Origin: Maricaulis sp048270095 | Lineage (GTDB): Bacteria; Pseudomonadota; Alphaproteobacteria; Caulobacterales; Maricaulaceae | Reading direction: 5' to 3' | DNA: 64,000 bases | NCBI RefSeq assembly: GCF_048270095.1 | Contig: NZ_JBLWTL010000017.1 | Coordinates: forward strand, 1-64,000 | Shown: positions 28,246 to 37,047 of the stretch, one piece after another | Layout of the letters: every line of letters begins with the position of its first letter | Numbering within the stretch: the first letter of the stretch is position 1 | The notes under the pieces: generated by a model | Database searches by the model: none | Told to the model about the DNA's origin: nothing | The model's input: the letters and a program-made list of their open reading frames with translations, nothing else | Made by a program: the position numbers and the translations under genes

Positions 28246-28851
28246 ATGAGCTTCACCCTTCCCGACCTGCCCTATGCCAAGGACGCCCTCGCACCGCATA
28301 TCTCCTCCGAAACCCTCGACATCCACCATGGCAAACACCACGCCGCCTATGTCACCAATCTCAACAAGCTTCTCGACGGCCATGAACTGGCCGGAAAGTC
28401 GCTGGAAGACGTCGTCAAGGCGACCGCTGGCCAGGCCGACAAGGCCGGCATTTTCAACAATGCCGCCCAGGTCTGGAACCACACCTTCTACTGGCAGTCG
28501 ATGACGCCCAAGGGCGGCGGCGCCCCGACCGGCGAACTGGCCACGATGATCGACCGTGATTTCGGCTCGTTCGACGCTTTCAAGACCGCCTTCGCCAATG
28601 CCGGCGCAACCCAGTTCGGCTCCGGCTGGGCCTGGCTTGTGCTGAAAGACGGCAAGCTGGAAATCCGCAAGACCGGCAATGCGGAAACCCCGGTCAGCGA
28701 GGCCGGCGTGACGCCGCTCCTGACGATGGATGTCTGGGAACACGCCTATTATGTCGATTTCCGCAATCGTCGTCCGGACTATATCGCGACCTTCCTCAGC
28801 GATCTGGTGAACTGGGAGTTTGCCGCCGCCAATCTGGCCGCCGCGAAATAG
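28246..28851 (+). CDS. sodB: Superoxide dismutase [Fe]
   Basis: The 201-aa protein is a full-length Fe/Mn superoxide dismutase. Metal ligands are visible in 'DIHHGKHHAAYV' (His), 'NHTFYW' (His), and 'DVWEHAYYVDF' (Asp and His). Iron-type markers are 'FNNAAQVWNHTF' with the second-sphere Gln in the first half and 'GATQFGSGWAWL'. It has no signal peptide and so acts in the cytoplasm. GGAG lies eight bases before the ATG at 28246; the in-frame stretch from 28138 is not conserved. Confidence 0.96.
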   Translation: MSFTLPDLPYAKDALAPHISSETLDIHHGKHHAAYVTNLNKLLDGHELAGKSLEDVVKATAGQADKAGIFNNAAQVWNHTFYWQSMTPKGGGAPTGELATMIDRDFGSFDAFKTAFANAGATQFGSGWAWLVLKDGKLEIRKTGNAETPVSEAGVTPLLTMDVWEHAYYVDFRNRRPDYIATFLSDLVNWEFAAANLAAAK

Positions 28852-28932
28852 TCTGCACGGCATCTCGCCAAGCGGACTTTCCCGCCTTAGGCTTCCCCTC
28901 GGTTGATCGATAAAATTACCGAGGGGAATACC

Positions 28933-30273
28933 ATGGCATTGCGTGACTTCCTGGCCGGGCTCGCCCTGGCGGGCCTGGCGGCCTGCAGTCCGGGTCCAGC
29001 GGCACAGCCCGTCAGTGACGCGCCGGTTGCGCTTGAAACGGCGGCCATCGCGGCCCCGGATTTTACCCCGCCGGATTTTACCCCGGTAGACAACCCGGCC
29101 GCGCTGGGCTTTGACCCGGCCGGTCTGGCCGCGCTGGACCAACAGCTCGACGCGCTGGCGGCCGCCGGCGCCCGCCCCGGCTATGCCGCCATCATTGCCC
29201 GCGGCAGCCAGGTCGCCTTCGTCTCGCAAGCTGGCGAGATCAACCTGGAAACCGGCGAAGCCTTCACCATCGACAGCCCGGTCCGCATCGCCTCCATGTC
29301 CAAGCCGGTAACGGCGGTGGCGGTGATGATGCTGGTCGAGGCCGGCCAGCTCGGGCTGGACGATCCCGTCTCCGACTATATTCCCGAGTTTGGCGATGTC
29401 CGGGTCGCTGTCAGCCCGATGGCCAATGCCGACGGTGTCATCGAGACCCGCGCCCCGCTCCGTCCGATCACGATCCGTCACCTGCTCACCCATACGGCCG
29501 GGCTGGGCTATATCTTTGAGAGCGAAACCGACCTTGGACGCCTCTATCTGGAAAACTCGCTCTATTCGGGCAGCGGCGATCTGGAGGCGCGGATGCAGCA
29601 GCTTGCCGCCCTGCCGCTCTACACCGATCCGGGCACGCGCTGGATCTATTCCTATTCGATCGATGTGCTCGGCCGTGTCGTGGAAATTGTCTCGGACATG
29701 CCGTTCGAGGACTTCATGGAGACCCGCCTGTTCGAACCACTCGGCATGAGTTCGACCGGGTTTTTCTATGAGGATGTCGATTTCGACGAGGCCGACATGT
29801 CGCCGCTTTATGTCCATGACGAGACCGGCGCGATGGTGCCCTTCGACCAGGCCAATCCGGACTGGCCCTCCGGCGGCGGCGGGCTGGTCTCGACAGCGTC
29901 AGACTATATCCGTTTTGCGATGATGCTCGCCAATGACGGCGCCCTCGGCGAAGTGCGTATCCTGTCGCCTGAAAGCGTGCATGAAATGACCGCGCCGCAA
30001 GTCCCCGCCGAGCAGCTCGGCGGCGAATGGGGCGCACGCGGCTTTGCCCTGGGCGGTGCCGTGGCCCTGTCCCCGACCGGGGACCAGAGTGCGGTCGGCG
30101 TGACCGGGGATTATTCCTGGAGCGGTCTGTTCGACACGGACTTCTTCATCAGCCCGAATACCGGCGTCGCCGCCGTCCTGATGACCCAGATCCAGCCCGG
30201 CCCCAACCGGCCTGAACCGCGCAGTTCGACGATGTTCCGGCCACTCGTCTATGCCAGCTTCGCCTTCGACTGA
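28933..30273 (+). CDS. Lipoprotein serine hydrolase, beta-lactamase/EstB-like family
   Basis: The 446-aa protein has a lipoprotein signal with Cys18 in 'LAGLAAC', then a low-complexity linker containing a tandem 'PDFTP' duplication. The catalytic SxxK motif is SMSK at 121-124, and 'IYSYSIDVLG' provides the second-motif Tyr. The C-terminal 'YSWSGLFDTDFFISPNTG' replaces the KTG motif as in EstB-type esterases. Substrate could be an ester or a peptidoglycan-like amide. GAGGGG precedes the ATG at 28933. It is the second member of this family in the window, but it is not a close copy of the one at 12324. Confidence 0.87.
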   Translation: MALRDFLAGLALAGLAACSPGPAAQPVSDAPVALETAAIAAPDFTPPDFTPVDNPAALGFDPAGLAALDQQLDALAAAGARPGYAAIIARGSQVAFVSQAGEINLETGEAFTIDSPVRIASMSKPVTAVAVMMLVEAGQLGLDDPVSDYIPEFGDVRVAVSPMANADGVIETRAPLRPITIRHLLTHTAGLGYIFESETDLGRLYLENSLYSGSGDLEARMQQLAALPLYTDPGTRWIYSYSIDVLGRVVEIVSDMPFEDFMETRLFEPLGMSSTGFFYEDVDFDEADMSPLYVHDETGAMVPFDQANPDWPSGGGGLVSTASDYIRFAMMLANDGALGEVRILSPESVHEMTAPQVPAEQLGGEWGARGFALGGAVALSPTGDQSAVGVTGDYSWSGLFDTDFFISPNTGVAAVLMTQIQPGPNRPEPRSSTMFRPLVYASFAFD

Positions 30274-30299
30274 GCCGGACGGTCATTCCCGCCATGAAA

Positions 30300-30328
30300 A
30301 AGGCCCGCCGGAACAACCGGCGGGCCTT
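30300..30328. terminator. Strong bidirectional intrinsic terminator
   Basis: A perfect 12-bp stem (aaggcccgccgg / ccggcgggcctt) with a 5-nt loop sits between converging genes. Five A residues precede it on the plus strand and so give a U-run on the minus strand, where it ends the PuuD-like gene; the plus-strand hydrolase gene can use it as well. Confidence 0.85.
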
Positions 30329-30354
30329 CTCCATGACTGCATACGCGCCTGGCG

Positions 30355-30963
30355 CTAGCCAAACACGGTCTGGGCCATTGCCATCGCGACCAGCATTGGA
30401 AATGAGAGCAATGTATTGGTGCGCGAGAACAGCATCGCCGTGCGCGCTGCCTTCGGCTTGGCTTCGGCATCGGCCTCGACAAGGCCCAGCGCGATCTTCT
30501 GGTTTGGCCAGATAATGAACCAGACATTATAGGCCATGATGATCGCCATCCACATGCCGATCCCGATGAAGCTGTACTGCGGCGTGTAGTTTTCCGCCGC
30601 CAAGCCGAAGCTCAACACCTCAACGGTATAGCCTCTCAGACCCGCCACCGCGAGACCGGTCACGACCGTCGCCAGCGCGCCCCATCGGAACCAGAACAGC
30701 GCCGCCGGTGCGATGACCTTGCCGATCGCCGGTTTCTGCTCATCGGGAATATTCGGCATGTTCGGGATCTGGACGAAGTTGAAATACCACAACAGCCCGA
30801 TCCACATGATGCCGGACACGACATGGGTCCACCGCGCGACGCCCATCCAGAGCGCGTCATTCACCGGGATAGCGCCGCTGAAAATATAGGCGCCGATATA
30901 GATGATCGTCAGCAGCAACGACACATGGACGGTCGTTCGCAGATTGCTCAGAATTGCAGGCAT
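30355..30963 (-). CDS. Urate hydroxylase PuuD-like membrane protein (no cytochrome domain)
   Basis: The 202-aa protein has four to five hydrophobic helices. The segment 'GVARWTHVVSGIMWIGLLWYFNF' with intramembrane His is characteristic of the N-terminal membrane domain of PuuD (PF06181), and 'LFWFRWGALATVVTGLAVAG' is the following helix. In PuuD this domain oxidises urate and a C-terminal cytochrome c accepts electrons; here no CxxCH is present, so it is the stand-alone version. No other purine-degradation gene is nearby, so urate oxidation should not be assumed. GGAGG precedes the ATG at 30963. Confidence 0.75.
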   Translation of the reverse strand: MPAILSNLRTTVHVSLLLTIIYIGAYIFSGAIPVNDALWMGVARWTHVVSGIMWIGLLWYFNFVQIPNMPNIPDEQKPAIGKVIAPAALFWFRWGALATVVTGLAVAGLRGYTVEVLSFGLAAENYTPQYSFIGIGMWMAIIMAYNVWFIIWPNQKIALGLVEADAEAKPKAARTAMLFSRTNTLLSFPMLVAMAMAQTVFG

Positions 30964-31058
30964 GATGTTCCTCCCCAGGACAGGACAGATTGTCTCTGTT
31001 GGGGAATTTACAGCAATTCGCGTCTGGCGATAGCCCGGTTAATCGGCTCGGGTATGGC

Positions 31059-31991
31059 TCAGTCTTCGCTGCTCTCACGCTTGACGCCGACGAGGAGCAG
31101 CAGCGGTGCCGCCACGAAGATCGAGGAATAGGTCCCGATCACCACGCCCCAGATCATCGCGAAGGAGAAGCTCTTCAGGGCTTCGCCACCGATCATGTAC
31201 AGCGAAACCAGCGCCACCAGCGTGGTCGACGAGGTCAGGATCGTACGGGACAGGGTCTCATTGATCGACATATTCAGCAGTTCGCCAAGAGGCATCTTCT
31301 TGTACTTGCGAAGATTCTCCCGGATTCGGTCATACACGATCACGGTGTCATTCATCGAATAACCGACAATCGTCAGGATCGCCGCGACCGTCGCGAGATC
31401 GAAGGTCATCTGGGTGACCGAGAACATCCCCACCGTGGCGATAACATCATGGGTCAGGGCCAGGATGGCGCCGACCGAGAACTGCCACTCGAACTGGAAC
31501 CAGATATAGATCAGCATCAGGAAGAGGGCGAGTGTGATCGCCATGACGCCCTTCACGACCAGCTCGCCGGAGACCGCGCCGCCGATCACATCCGTGCCGC
31601 GCAGCTCGATACCGGGGAAATTCGTCTCAAGGGCCGCTTCCAGGGCCCGCCGCGCGTCCTGCTGGGCTTCCTCGCCCTCCAGGCCTTCACCCGGCTGCAA
31701 TGGCAGGGAGATCAGCACTTCACGCGGATCGCCGGTTTGCTGGATGCGAGGTTCGCCCAGATCGAGATCGCCAACGACGGTCCGCATCGCCTCGACATCA
31801 GCCGGACCTTCGGTGCGAACCTCGGTCTGGATGCCGCCGCGGAAATCAATGCCGAAATTAATCCCGACATTGGCAAATTCGAACAGCGAACCGAGTACCA
31901 GAAAGGCGGAAAACGCGATCGCCCAGGTCCGGATCTGGATGAAGGGGACATTGCCTGTGGTGGGCAGAAATCTGATCAGTGCGAGTGACAT
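31059..31991 (-). CDS. secF: Protein translocase subunit SecF
   Basis: The 310-aa protein has six predicted transmembrane helices and a periplasmic P1-like domain between helices 1 and 2 ('GINFGIDFRGGIQTEVRTEG' is the conserved FRGG region). The signatures 'VGYSMNDTVIVYDRIREN' and 'LSRTILTSSTTLVALVSLY' are typical of SecF. With SecD it uses proton motive force to pull exported proteins from the SecYEG channel. It follows secD by 13 bases in the yajC-secD-secF operon. Confidence 0.97.
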   Translation of the reverse strand: MSLALIRFLPTTGNVPFIQIRTWAIAFSAFLVLGSLFEFANVGINFGIDFRGGIQTEVRTEGPADVEAMRTVVGDLDLGEPRIQQTGDPREVLISLPLQPGEGLEGEEAQQDARRALEAALETNFPGIELRGTDVIGGAVSGELVVKGVMAITLALFLMLIYIWFQFEWQFSVGAILALTHDVIATVGMFSVTQMTFDLATVAAILTIVGYSMNDTVIVYDRIRENLRKYKKMPLGELLNMSINETLSRTILTSSTTLVALVSLYMIGGEALKSFSFAMIWGVVIGTYSSIFVAAPLLLLVGVKRESSED

Positions 31992-32004
31992 GGAAATACC
32001 TCTC

Positions 32005-33663
32005 CTACAACGGCATGGTCTTGGGCTTTAGGGCCCGCAACCAGATAACCGCCAGCAGGCGGGAGAAGACAAAGGCGGTGAACACCGAGGTGATGATACC
32101 AATGCCCAGGGTAATCGCGAAGCCGCGCACCGGACCGGCGCCGAGCAGATAGAGCACCGCAGCAGCGATAAAGGTGGTGATATTGGCGTCAAAGATCGCC
32201 GAGAAAGCGCGTTCATAGCCCGCTTGCAGCGCATTGGCCGGCGTTCGTCCAAGCTTGCTCTCCTCGCGGATACGCTCATAGATCAGCACATTGGCATCGA
32301 CCGCCATACCGATTGTCAGGATGATACCGGCAATGCCCGGCAAGGTCAGAGTCGCGCCAATGCCCGACAGTCCGCCCATGATCAGGATGACATTGACCAG
32401 CAGCGCCAGTGTCGCGAACACGCCGAACACGCCGTAGGCGGCGATCATGAAGATAATCACGGCGAGGAAACCGATCATCACGGCCGTCTGGCCGCTCTGG
32501 ATCTGGTCCTGACCAAGGCTGGCAAGCACGGTGCGCTGTTCAACCGGAGTCAGCGAGGCCGGCAGGGCGCCGGCATTGAGCAGGACGACCAGTTGTTGCG
32601 CGGTCTCGTAATTATAGCTGCCACCAATTACGCCGGAACCCGACAGGATCGGCTCATTAATGGTCGGGGCGGTGATGATCTCGCCATCGAGCAGAATAGC
32701 AAAACGCTTGCCGCGATTGGACCGCGTCATGTCCCCGAACACGAGCGCGCCCTGGGTGTCAAAACGGAAGCCGACCACCGGACCCACATAATTGGGGTGC
32801 GTCGTGACATTGGCCTGGGTGAGGTTTTCACCGGTCAGCCGCGAGGCGGTCTCGACGGCGAGATACTGCACCGGATTGGTGTCGGTCATCGGATAGATGG
32901 TGCGGCCGGGCGGCACGCGCGCCTGGCCATTGGGGCCCGGATCGATCGTTTCATCGACCAGATGGAAGCTCATGCTCGCCTGGGCCCCGACAATGGCGAT
33001 AATGGCATCAGGATCGCTGGCGCCGGGAACCTGGACCAGGACCCGCGTATCGCCCTGGCGGGCAATCGTCGGATCTGTGGTACCGAGCCCGTCGAGCCGG
33101 CGCCGGATCACTTCGATCGACTGGGTGACGGTCCGGTTGCGGATCGCCAGCAACTGCTCCGGCGTCACGGCGATGCGGATTGCATTGGCGTCGCCAGGAT
33201 CACGGCGAACGGTCAGCGTCTGGGCCAGGCCCGGCTGGCCCAGCGCGGTCGTGACGGGCTGCGACAGCTCGGAGAGGCGCTCGAACGCGGCATCGCGGTC
33301 ATCCGGGCGCGCCATCAGAACCACAACTTCTTCGCCGATCACGGCAACACTGCGCGCCAGCAGAGGCGGAGTCTCGCCGCGCAGCGTCTGACGCGCATCT
33401 GCGGCCAGCGTTTCCAGCTGTCCGGCGCGCACCTCAGCCATATTCACTTCGAAGACGATGTGCGAACCGCCCTGCAAGTCGAGGCCGAGATTCACCGTAC
33501 TGCTGGGAATATAGCGCCAGATTCCACGCGGTTCGCGTGAATTGTCGATCTCGTTAATGCTGTATCGATCGGCTTCCGGAACCAGGTTCGGAAGCGTGTA
33601 CAACACGCCCAGGATAATAATGGCAAAGATGGAAATGAGCTTCCAGCGCCCGAATTGCAGCAT
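32005..33663 (-). CDS. secD: Protein translocase subunit SecD
   Basis: The 552-aa protein has one N-terminal helix, a large periplasmic domain beginning with 'VNLGLDLQGGSHIVFEV', and five C-terminal transmembrane helices including 'GIILTIGMAVDANVLIYERI', the conserved proton-path motif. The length fits alphaproteobacterial SecD. It forms the SecDF-YajC accessory complex with its neighbours. Gene order yajC-secD-secF is preserved. Confidence 0.97.
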   Translation of the reverse strand: MLQFGRWKLISIFAIIILGVLYTLPNLVPEADRYSINEIDNSREPRGIWRYIPSSTVNLGLDLQGGSHIVFEVNMAEVRAGQLETLAADARQTLRGETPPLLARSVAVIGEEVVVLMARPDDRDAAFERLSELSQPVTTALGQPGLAQTLTVRRDPGDANAIRIAVTPEQLLAIRNRTVTQSIEVIRRRLDGLGTTDPTIARQGDTRVLVQVPGASDPDAIIAIVGAQASMSFHLVDETIDPGPNGQARVPPGRTIYPMTDTNPVQYLAVETASRLTGENLTQANVTTHPNYVGPVVGFRFDTQGALVFGDMTRSNRGKRFAILLDGEIITAPTINEPILSGSGVIGGSYNYETAQQLVVLLNAGALPASLTPVEQRTVLASLGQDQIQSGQTAVMIGFLAVIIFMIAAYGVFGVFATLALLVNVILIMGGLSGIGATLTLPGIAGIILTIGMAVDANVLIYERIREESKLGRTPANALQAGYERAFSAIFDANITTFIAAAVLYLLGAGPVRGFAITLGIGIITSVFTAFVFSRLLAVIWLRALKPKTMPL

Positions 33664-33691
33664 GACGGCGAACCTTGTTCAGCAGGAGCGT

Positions 33692-34000
33692 TCAGGTATT
33701 GGCCGCATCATTGGCCGGCTTCGGCTCGGTCCGGTTACGGACATCGGCGATGGTGTGCTTGATCAGGCGAACGTCGACACCCTTGGACAGCTCGATGACC
33801 GCTTCAGTCTCCTCGACCTTGACCACCTTGCCGACCAGGCCGCCCTGGGTGACGACAACATCGCCGCGCTTCAGGGCTTCAATCATCTCACGATGTGCCT
33901 TGGCCCGCTGTTGTTGCGGCCGGAACAGCAGGAAGTAGAAGACAAGCCCCATCAGGACGAGCATCGGGATCGGCGATTCGAGAATGGTCTGGAGATTCAT
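33692..34000 (-). CDS. yajC: Preprotein translocase subunit YajC
   Basis: The 102-aa protein has one transmembrane helix (about residues 10-28, 'PMLVLMGLVFYFLLFRPQQQ') followed by a small cytoplasmic domain with 'LKRGDVVVTQGGLVGKVVKV'. These are hallmark YajC features. It is first in the yajC-secD-secF operon and 29 bases from secD. Confidence 0.95.
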   Translation of the reverse strand: MNLQTILESPIPMLVLMGLVFYFLLFRPQQQRAKAHREMIEALKRGDVVVTQGGLVGKVVKVEETEAVIELSKGVDVRLIKHTIADVRNRTEPKPANDAANT

Positions 34001-34122
34001 GCTGGGCTCCGCTTGCCGGCAACCTGCCGCCGGATAGAGGGCAGGTATAATTCAGTTTGGGCGGACTATATCGGGGCGACGGCGCGTTGCAACAAGACTG
34101 ACTGCAGGAAATCTTGCTGCAC

Positions 34123-35067
34123 TCAGCGTAGATAGCGCATCGGGTCTTCCGGATTGACGCCGCGGCGGATCTCGAAATGCACCTGGGCGATCTCGACCGT
34201 GCCGCTTGATCCGGCCGCCGCGATCACCTGACCGCGCGTTACCTGGTCGCCTTCGCGCACCATCAACCGGCTGTTATGGGCATAGGCGGTCACGAAGCCG
34301 CCCTCATGGCGCAGCAGGATGAGCTGGCCATAACCGGCCAGTTCCGAGCCGGCATAGACGACCTGGCCGGGCGCTGCAGCACGCACCTCGGCCCCCGCGC
34401 GGGCCTCGATATTGATCCCGTCATTGCGGCTGCCATCCGGTTTGCGGCCAAACTCCGACAGGATTGAGCCGCGGATCGGCCAGTCAAAGCTCACGGCAGA
34501 ATTGGCGACTTGCTGCGTGGCCGGCAGGGTCGATTGCGGCGGCGGAGTCTGGGTCCGCGCCGGCGGCCGGGTTGTTCGCGCCGGTGCGCGGGTCGCTGCG
34601 GTGGCGACAGTTGCGCCCGAGGGCAACTGGATGGATTGTCCGACTTCCAGCTCATAAGGCGCGGGAATGCCGTTATGGCTGGCCAGTTGCGGGAATGGAA
34701 TGTCGTAACGGAGCCCGATCCGGTAGAGATTCTCGCCGCGCTGCACCACATGTACAGGCGGGTGCGGCATCGACAGGGTCTGCCCCGGACGCAGCGTGTA
34801 GGGACGGCTCAGATTATTGGCGCTGGCCAGCGAGGCCATCGCGACATTGCAGCGCTCGGCGATCTCCGAGAGCGTGTCGCCGGAGCGCACTGTATAACCG
34901 CCCGAACCGCAACTCCCCGAGGAGGCAACGCTCGCCGGGCCTGATGGGCCGGAATAGGCTGAACCGGAACGATAATCGACGCGCGCAGGCTCCCGCGGCG
35001 TCGATGAACACCCCGCCAGCCCTGCTCCCAGGGCCGCCATCACGCAGATCAAAACACTCCAGCGCAT
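34123..35067 (-). CDS. NlpD-like LysM/M23 lipoprotein, amidase activator type
   Basis: The 314-aa protein has a lipobox LAGC (Cys20), two LysM repeats ('YTVRSGDTLSEIAERC' and 'HVVQRGENLYRIGLRY'), a Pro/Thr-rich linker and a C-terminal LytM/M23 domain. The first metal-binding His-x-x-x-Asp motif of active M23 endopeptidases is replaced by 'SRNDGINIEA', as in E. coli NlpD, whereas 'AYAHNS' and 'VHFEIR' are retained. This points to a non-catalytic activator of cell-wall amidases at the division site rather than a hydrolase. It follows surE and pcm on the same strand, an order also found around nlpD in gammaproteobacteria. Confidence 0.88.
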   Translation of the reverse strand: MRWSVLICVMAALGAGLAGCSSTPREPARVDYRSGSAYSGPSGPASVASSGSCGSGGYTVRSGDTLSEIAERCNVAMASLASANNLSRPYTLRPGQTLSMPHPPVHVVQRGENLYRIGLRYDIPFPQLASHNGIPAPYELEVGQSIQLPSGATVATAATRAPARTTRPPARTQTPPPQSTLPATQQVANSAVSFDWPIRGSILSEFGRKPDGSRNDGINIEARAGAEVRAAAPGQVVYAGSELAGYGQLILLRHEGGFVTAYAHNSRLMVREGDQVTRGQVIAAAGSSGTVEIAQVHFEIRRGVNPEDPMRYLR

Positions 35068-35122
35068 CGTCCCGACACGGACCTCCGGCTATTCATTCCG
35101 GCGATATCAAGCCAGAGAAGAC

Positions 35123-35137
35123 TTAACCAGCAGTTAG
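35123..35137 (-). promoter_or_regulatory. CtrA-like box upstream of the NlpD-like gene
   Basis: The sequence ttaaccagcagttag matches TTAA-N7-TTAA at seven of eight positions. It is 56-70 bases upstream of the NlpD-like start codon. CtrA is the alphaproteobacterial cell-cycle regulator and often controls division genes; binding here is inferred only. Confidence 0.35.
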
Positions 35138-35185
35138 CCATGCACGGGAAAATGCGAAAGTTGTCGAACGGGCCAGGGGCCGGCG

Positions 35186-35839
35186 TCAAAGCGATTTCGC
35201 TTCGCCCTTCACCAGCGGCACAAAGCGGACATCCATGATATCGCTGGTCGTCAACTCATCGCCCTCGCGCTGATATCGCACCAGCACCTGTTTGGTGCCG
35301 CGGTCGACCGGGGCGATGGCGATGCCGCCATCCTTGAGCTGAGCCAGGATCGCGTCGGGGCGCACCGGCGCCGAAGCGGTCAGGATGATGCGGTCGAACG
35401 GCGCCTGTTCCGGCCAGCCCAGCGTGCCATCGCCGACGCGGGTGGTGATATTGGTCAGCCGCATCCGTTCGAAACGCGCCTCGGCTTCCCTCGACAGGGT
35501 GCGGTAGCGCTCGACCGAATAGACCCGGCGCGCCAGCCGCGACAGGACCGCGGCCTGATAGCCGGAACCGGTGCCGATCTCGAGCACTTTGCAGCGATCA
35601 TCGAGTTTGAGCGCCTGGGTCATCAGGGCCACGATCAGCGGCTGGGAAATCGTCTGGCCGCAATCGATCGGCAAGGCCCTGTCATCAAAGGCCTGGTCGC
35701 TGAAGCGTTCCGGCACGAAGATATCGCGCGGCGTCCGCTCGATCGCCGCCATCACACGCGCATCGGTGACGCCGCCGCCGCGCAGCGACATCACCAGCTG
35801 GATCATGCGCGGATCGGGCATTTTCATCGCGTCGGCCAT
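35186..35839 (-). CDS. pcm: Protein-L-isoaspartate O-methyltransferase
   Basis: The 217-aa protein has the PCMT motifs in order: 'DRALPIDCGQTISQPLIVALM' region (substrate pocket), 'VLEIGTGSGYQAAVLSRLA' (SAM-binding motif I), 'YSVERYRTLSREAEARF', and 'FDRIILTASAPVRPDAI'. It methylates isoaspartyl residues that arise in ageing proteins. The ATG at 35839 lies six bases after the surE stop codon, so surE-pcm form an operon. A second, more divergent PCMT-like gene is at 55776-56429. Confidence 0.96.
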   Translation of the reverse strand: MADAMKMPDPRMIQLVMSLRGGGVTDARVMAAIERTPRDIFVPERFSDQAFDDRALPIDCGQTISQPLIVALMTQALKLDDRCKVLEIGTGSGYQAAVLSRLARRVYSVERYRTLSREAEARFERMRLTNITTRVGDGTLGWPEQAPFDRIILTASAPVRPDAILAQLKDGGIAIAPVDRGTKQVLVRYQREGDELTTSDIMDVRFVPLVKGEAKSL

Positions 35840-35844
35840 GGGTG

Positions 35845-36642
35845 TCAGCTCCGCGGCGGGACGCCGCCCAGCATGCGCTTGAGCTTGCCCAGGGTTTCAC
35901 CATGGGTGAGGTCCATATGCAGCGGCGTGACCGAGATCTTGCCCTCATAAATGGCACGCAGATCAACGCCTTCGGGCGGATTGGAGAGCAGGCCCTTGAA
36001 GGCCAGCCAGTAATAATCCTCGCCGCGCGGATCGACACGGCGTTCGCCGTGCAGGATATGCTGGTCGCGCCGGCCCTGGCGGGTGACCTCGACTTCCTTG
36101 ACGTCCTCGACCTTGCAGTCCGGGAAATTGATATTGATCAGCACATCGTCCGGCCATTTCAGATCAAACAGCCGCCGCAGGATCGGCGCGCCGAAGGTCT
36201 GCGCGGTGTCCCACTCGATCGGGTCATCCTTCTTGAAGCCATAGGCCTGCGACAGGGCCACCGAAGGAATGCCCAGCTGCATGCCCTGCATGGCACCGGC
36301 AACGGTGCCGGAAAACGTGACGTCCTCGGCGATATTCTGGCCGCGATTGACACCCGACAGGATCAGATCAGGCTTCTTGCCCTTGACCAGGTCCTGCACC
36401 CCGATCAGCACCGCATCGGTTGGCGTGCCGGAGACGGAGAAACGCGTCTCGTCAAACTGGCGAATGCGCAGCGGCGCGTGCAGGGAGAGCGAGCGCCCGG
36501 CCCCCGACTGTTCCAGCGCCGGCGCCACGATCCAGACATCATCCGACAATTCCCGCGCAATCGCCTCGAGAACCTTCAGCCCGCGCGCATGCACGCCATC
36601 ATCATTGGTCAGCAGGATACGCGGATTGGTTTTGGGGATCAT
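35845..36642 (-). CDS. surE: 5'-nucleotidase SurE (survival protein)
   Basis: The 265-aa protein matches SurE. The metal site is 'ILLTNDDGVHARGL' with the Asp-Asp pair, 'APALEQSGAGRSLSLHAPLR' is the conserved Ser/His loop, and 'LILSGVNRGQNIAEDVTFSGTV' carries the Asn ligand. It dephosphorylates nucleoside monophosphates and some polyphosphates in the cytoplasm. It heads the surE-pcm-nlpD-like group. In relatives it usually adjoins serS; here the accessory stretch 36.7-38.3 kb separates them. Confidence 0.96.
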   Translation of the reverse strand: MIPKTNPRILLTNDDGVHARGLKVLEAIARELSDDVWIVAPALEQSGAGRSLSLHAPLRIRQFDETRFSVSGTPTDAVLIGVQDLVKGKKPDLILSGVNRGQNIAEDVTFSGTVAGAMQGMQLGIPSVALSQAYGFKKDDPIEWDTAQTFGAPILRRLFDLKWPDDVLININFPDCKVEDVKEVEVTRQGRRDQHILHGERRVDPRGEDYYWLAFKGLLSNPPEGVDLRAIYEGKISVTPLHMDLTHGETLGKLKRMLGGVPPRS

Positions 36643-36773
36643 GGGGCAAGGCTTTCATGGCGGCGGTCAGGTCGCACGCTTCTAGCCCAATTGTTGCGGC
36701 GTGCCAGCCCTGGAGTGCGGTGGGGGGAGCGCAACCGATGCGCCTCCTTGGGAGGCCCTCCACAAATCAGACC

Positions 36774-36783
36774 TATCATGATA
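36774..36783. promoter_or_regulatory. Palindrome at the probable promoter of the toxin-antitoxin operon
   Basis: A perfect 10-bp palindrome (tatcatgata) lies 36 bases upstream of the antitoxin start and could overlap a -10 box (tatcat). A hairpin-forming cctcc-ttg-ggagg is at 36743-36755. Ribbon-helix-helix antitoxins usually repress their own operon through such palindromes; binding is inferred. Confidence 0.4.
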
Positions 36784-36819
36784 CATCTTGATGGAGCAAT
36801 GAACCCAAAGGAACATCGG

Positions 36820-37047
36820 ATGGACCAGCCGCGCGAAAAATTCGCGACCCAGATGGACGCCGCCATCCTCGCGGAATTGCGCCTTCAGGCAAAGACCGAG
36901 GGCCGCCAGATCCAGTCGCTGATCGAAGAAGCCGTCTCGGCCCTCCTCGCGGCGCGCAAGTCTGGTGACCGGCGCGCCCAGATCATGGAATTGCATGAGG
37001 CTTCGGTCGCCAAATACGAAGCCGTCTACAAGAAGCTCGCGGAGTGA
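36820..37047 (+). CDS. Ribbon-helix-helix-type antitoxin of a Doc/Fic toxin pair
   Basis: The 75-aa protein begins at ATG 36820 with AAGGA seven bases upstream. The N-terminal half (beta strand 'KFATQMDAAILAELRLQ' then two helices to about residue 45) looks like a CopG/Arc ribbon-helix-helix DNA-binding domain; the charged helical C-terminus would bind the toxin. Its stop overlaps the toxin GTG by four bases (GTGA). It should neutralise the toxin and repress the operon. The usual Phd antitoxin fold is not evident, which makes this pairing less common. Confidence 0.8.
   Translation: MDQPREKFATQMDAAILAELRLQAKTEGRQIQSLIEEAVSALLAARKSGDRRAQIMELHEASVAKYEAVYKKLAE

Noticed and set aside
28228..29817. 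529-codon open frame on the minus strand opposite sodB and the serine hydrolase
   Set aside because: It runs antisense across two well-supported genes and shows no recognisable motif or signal.
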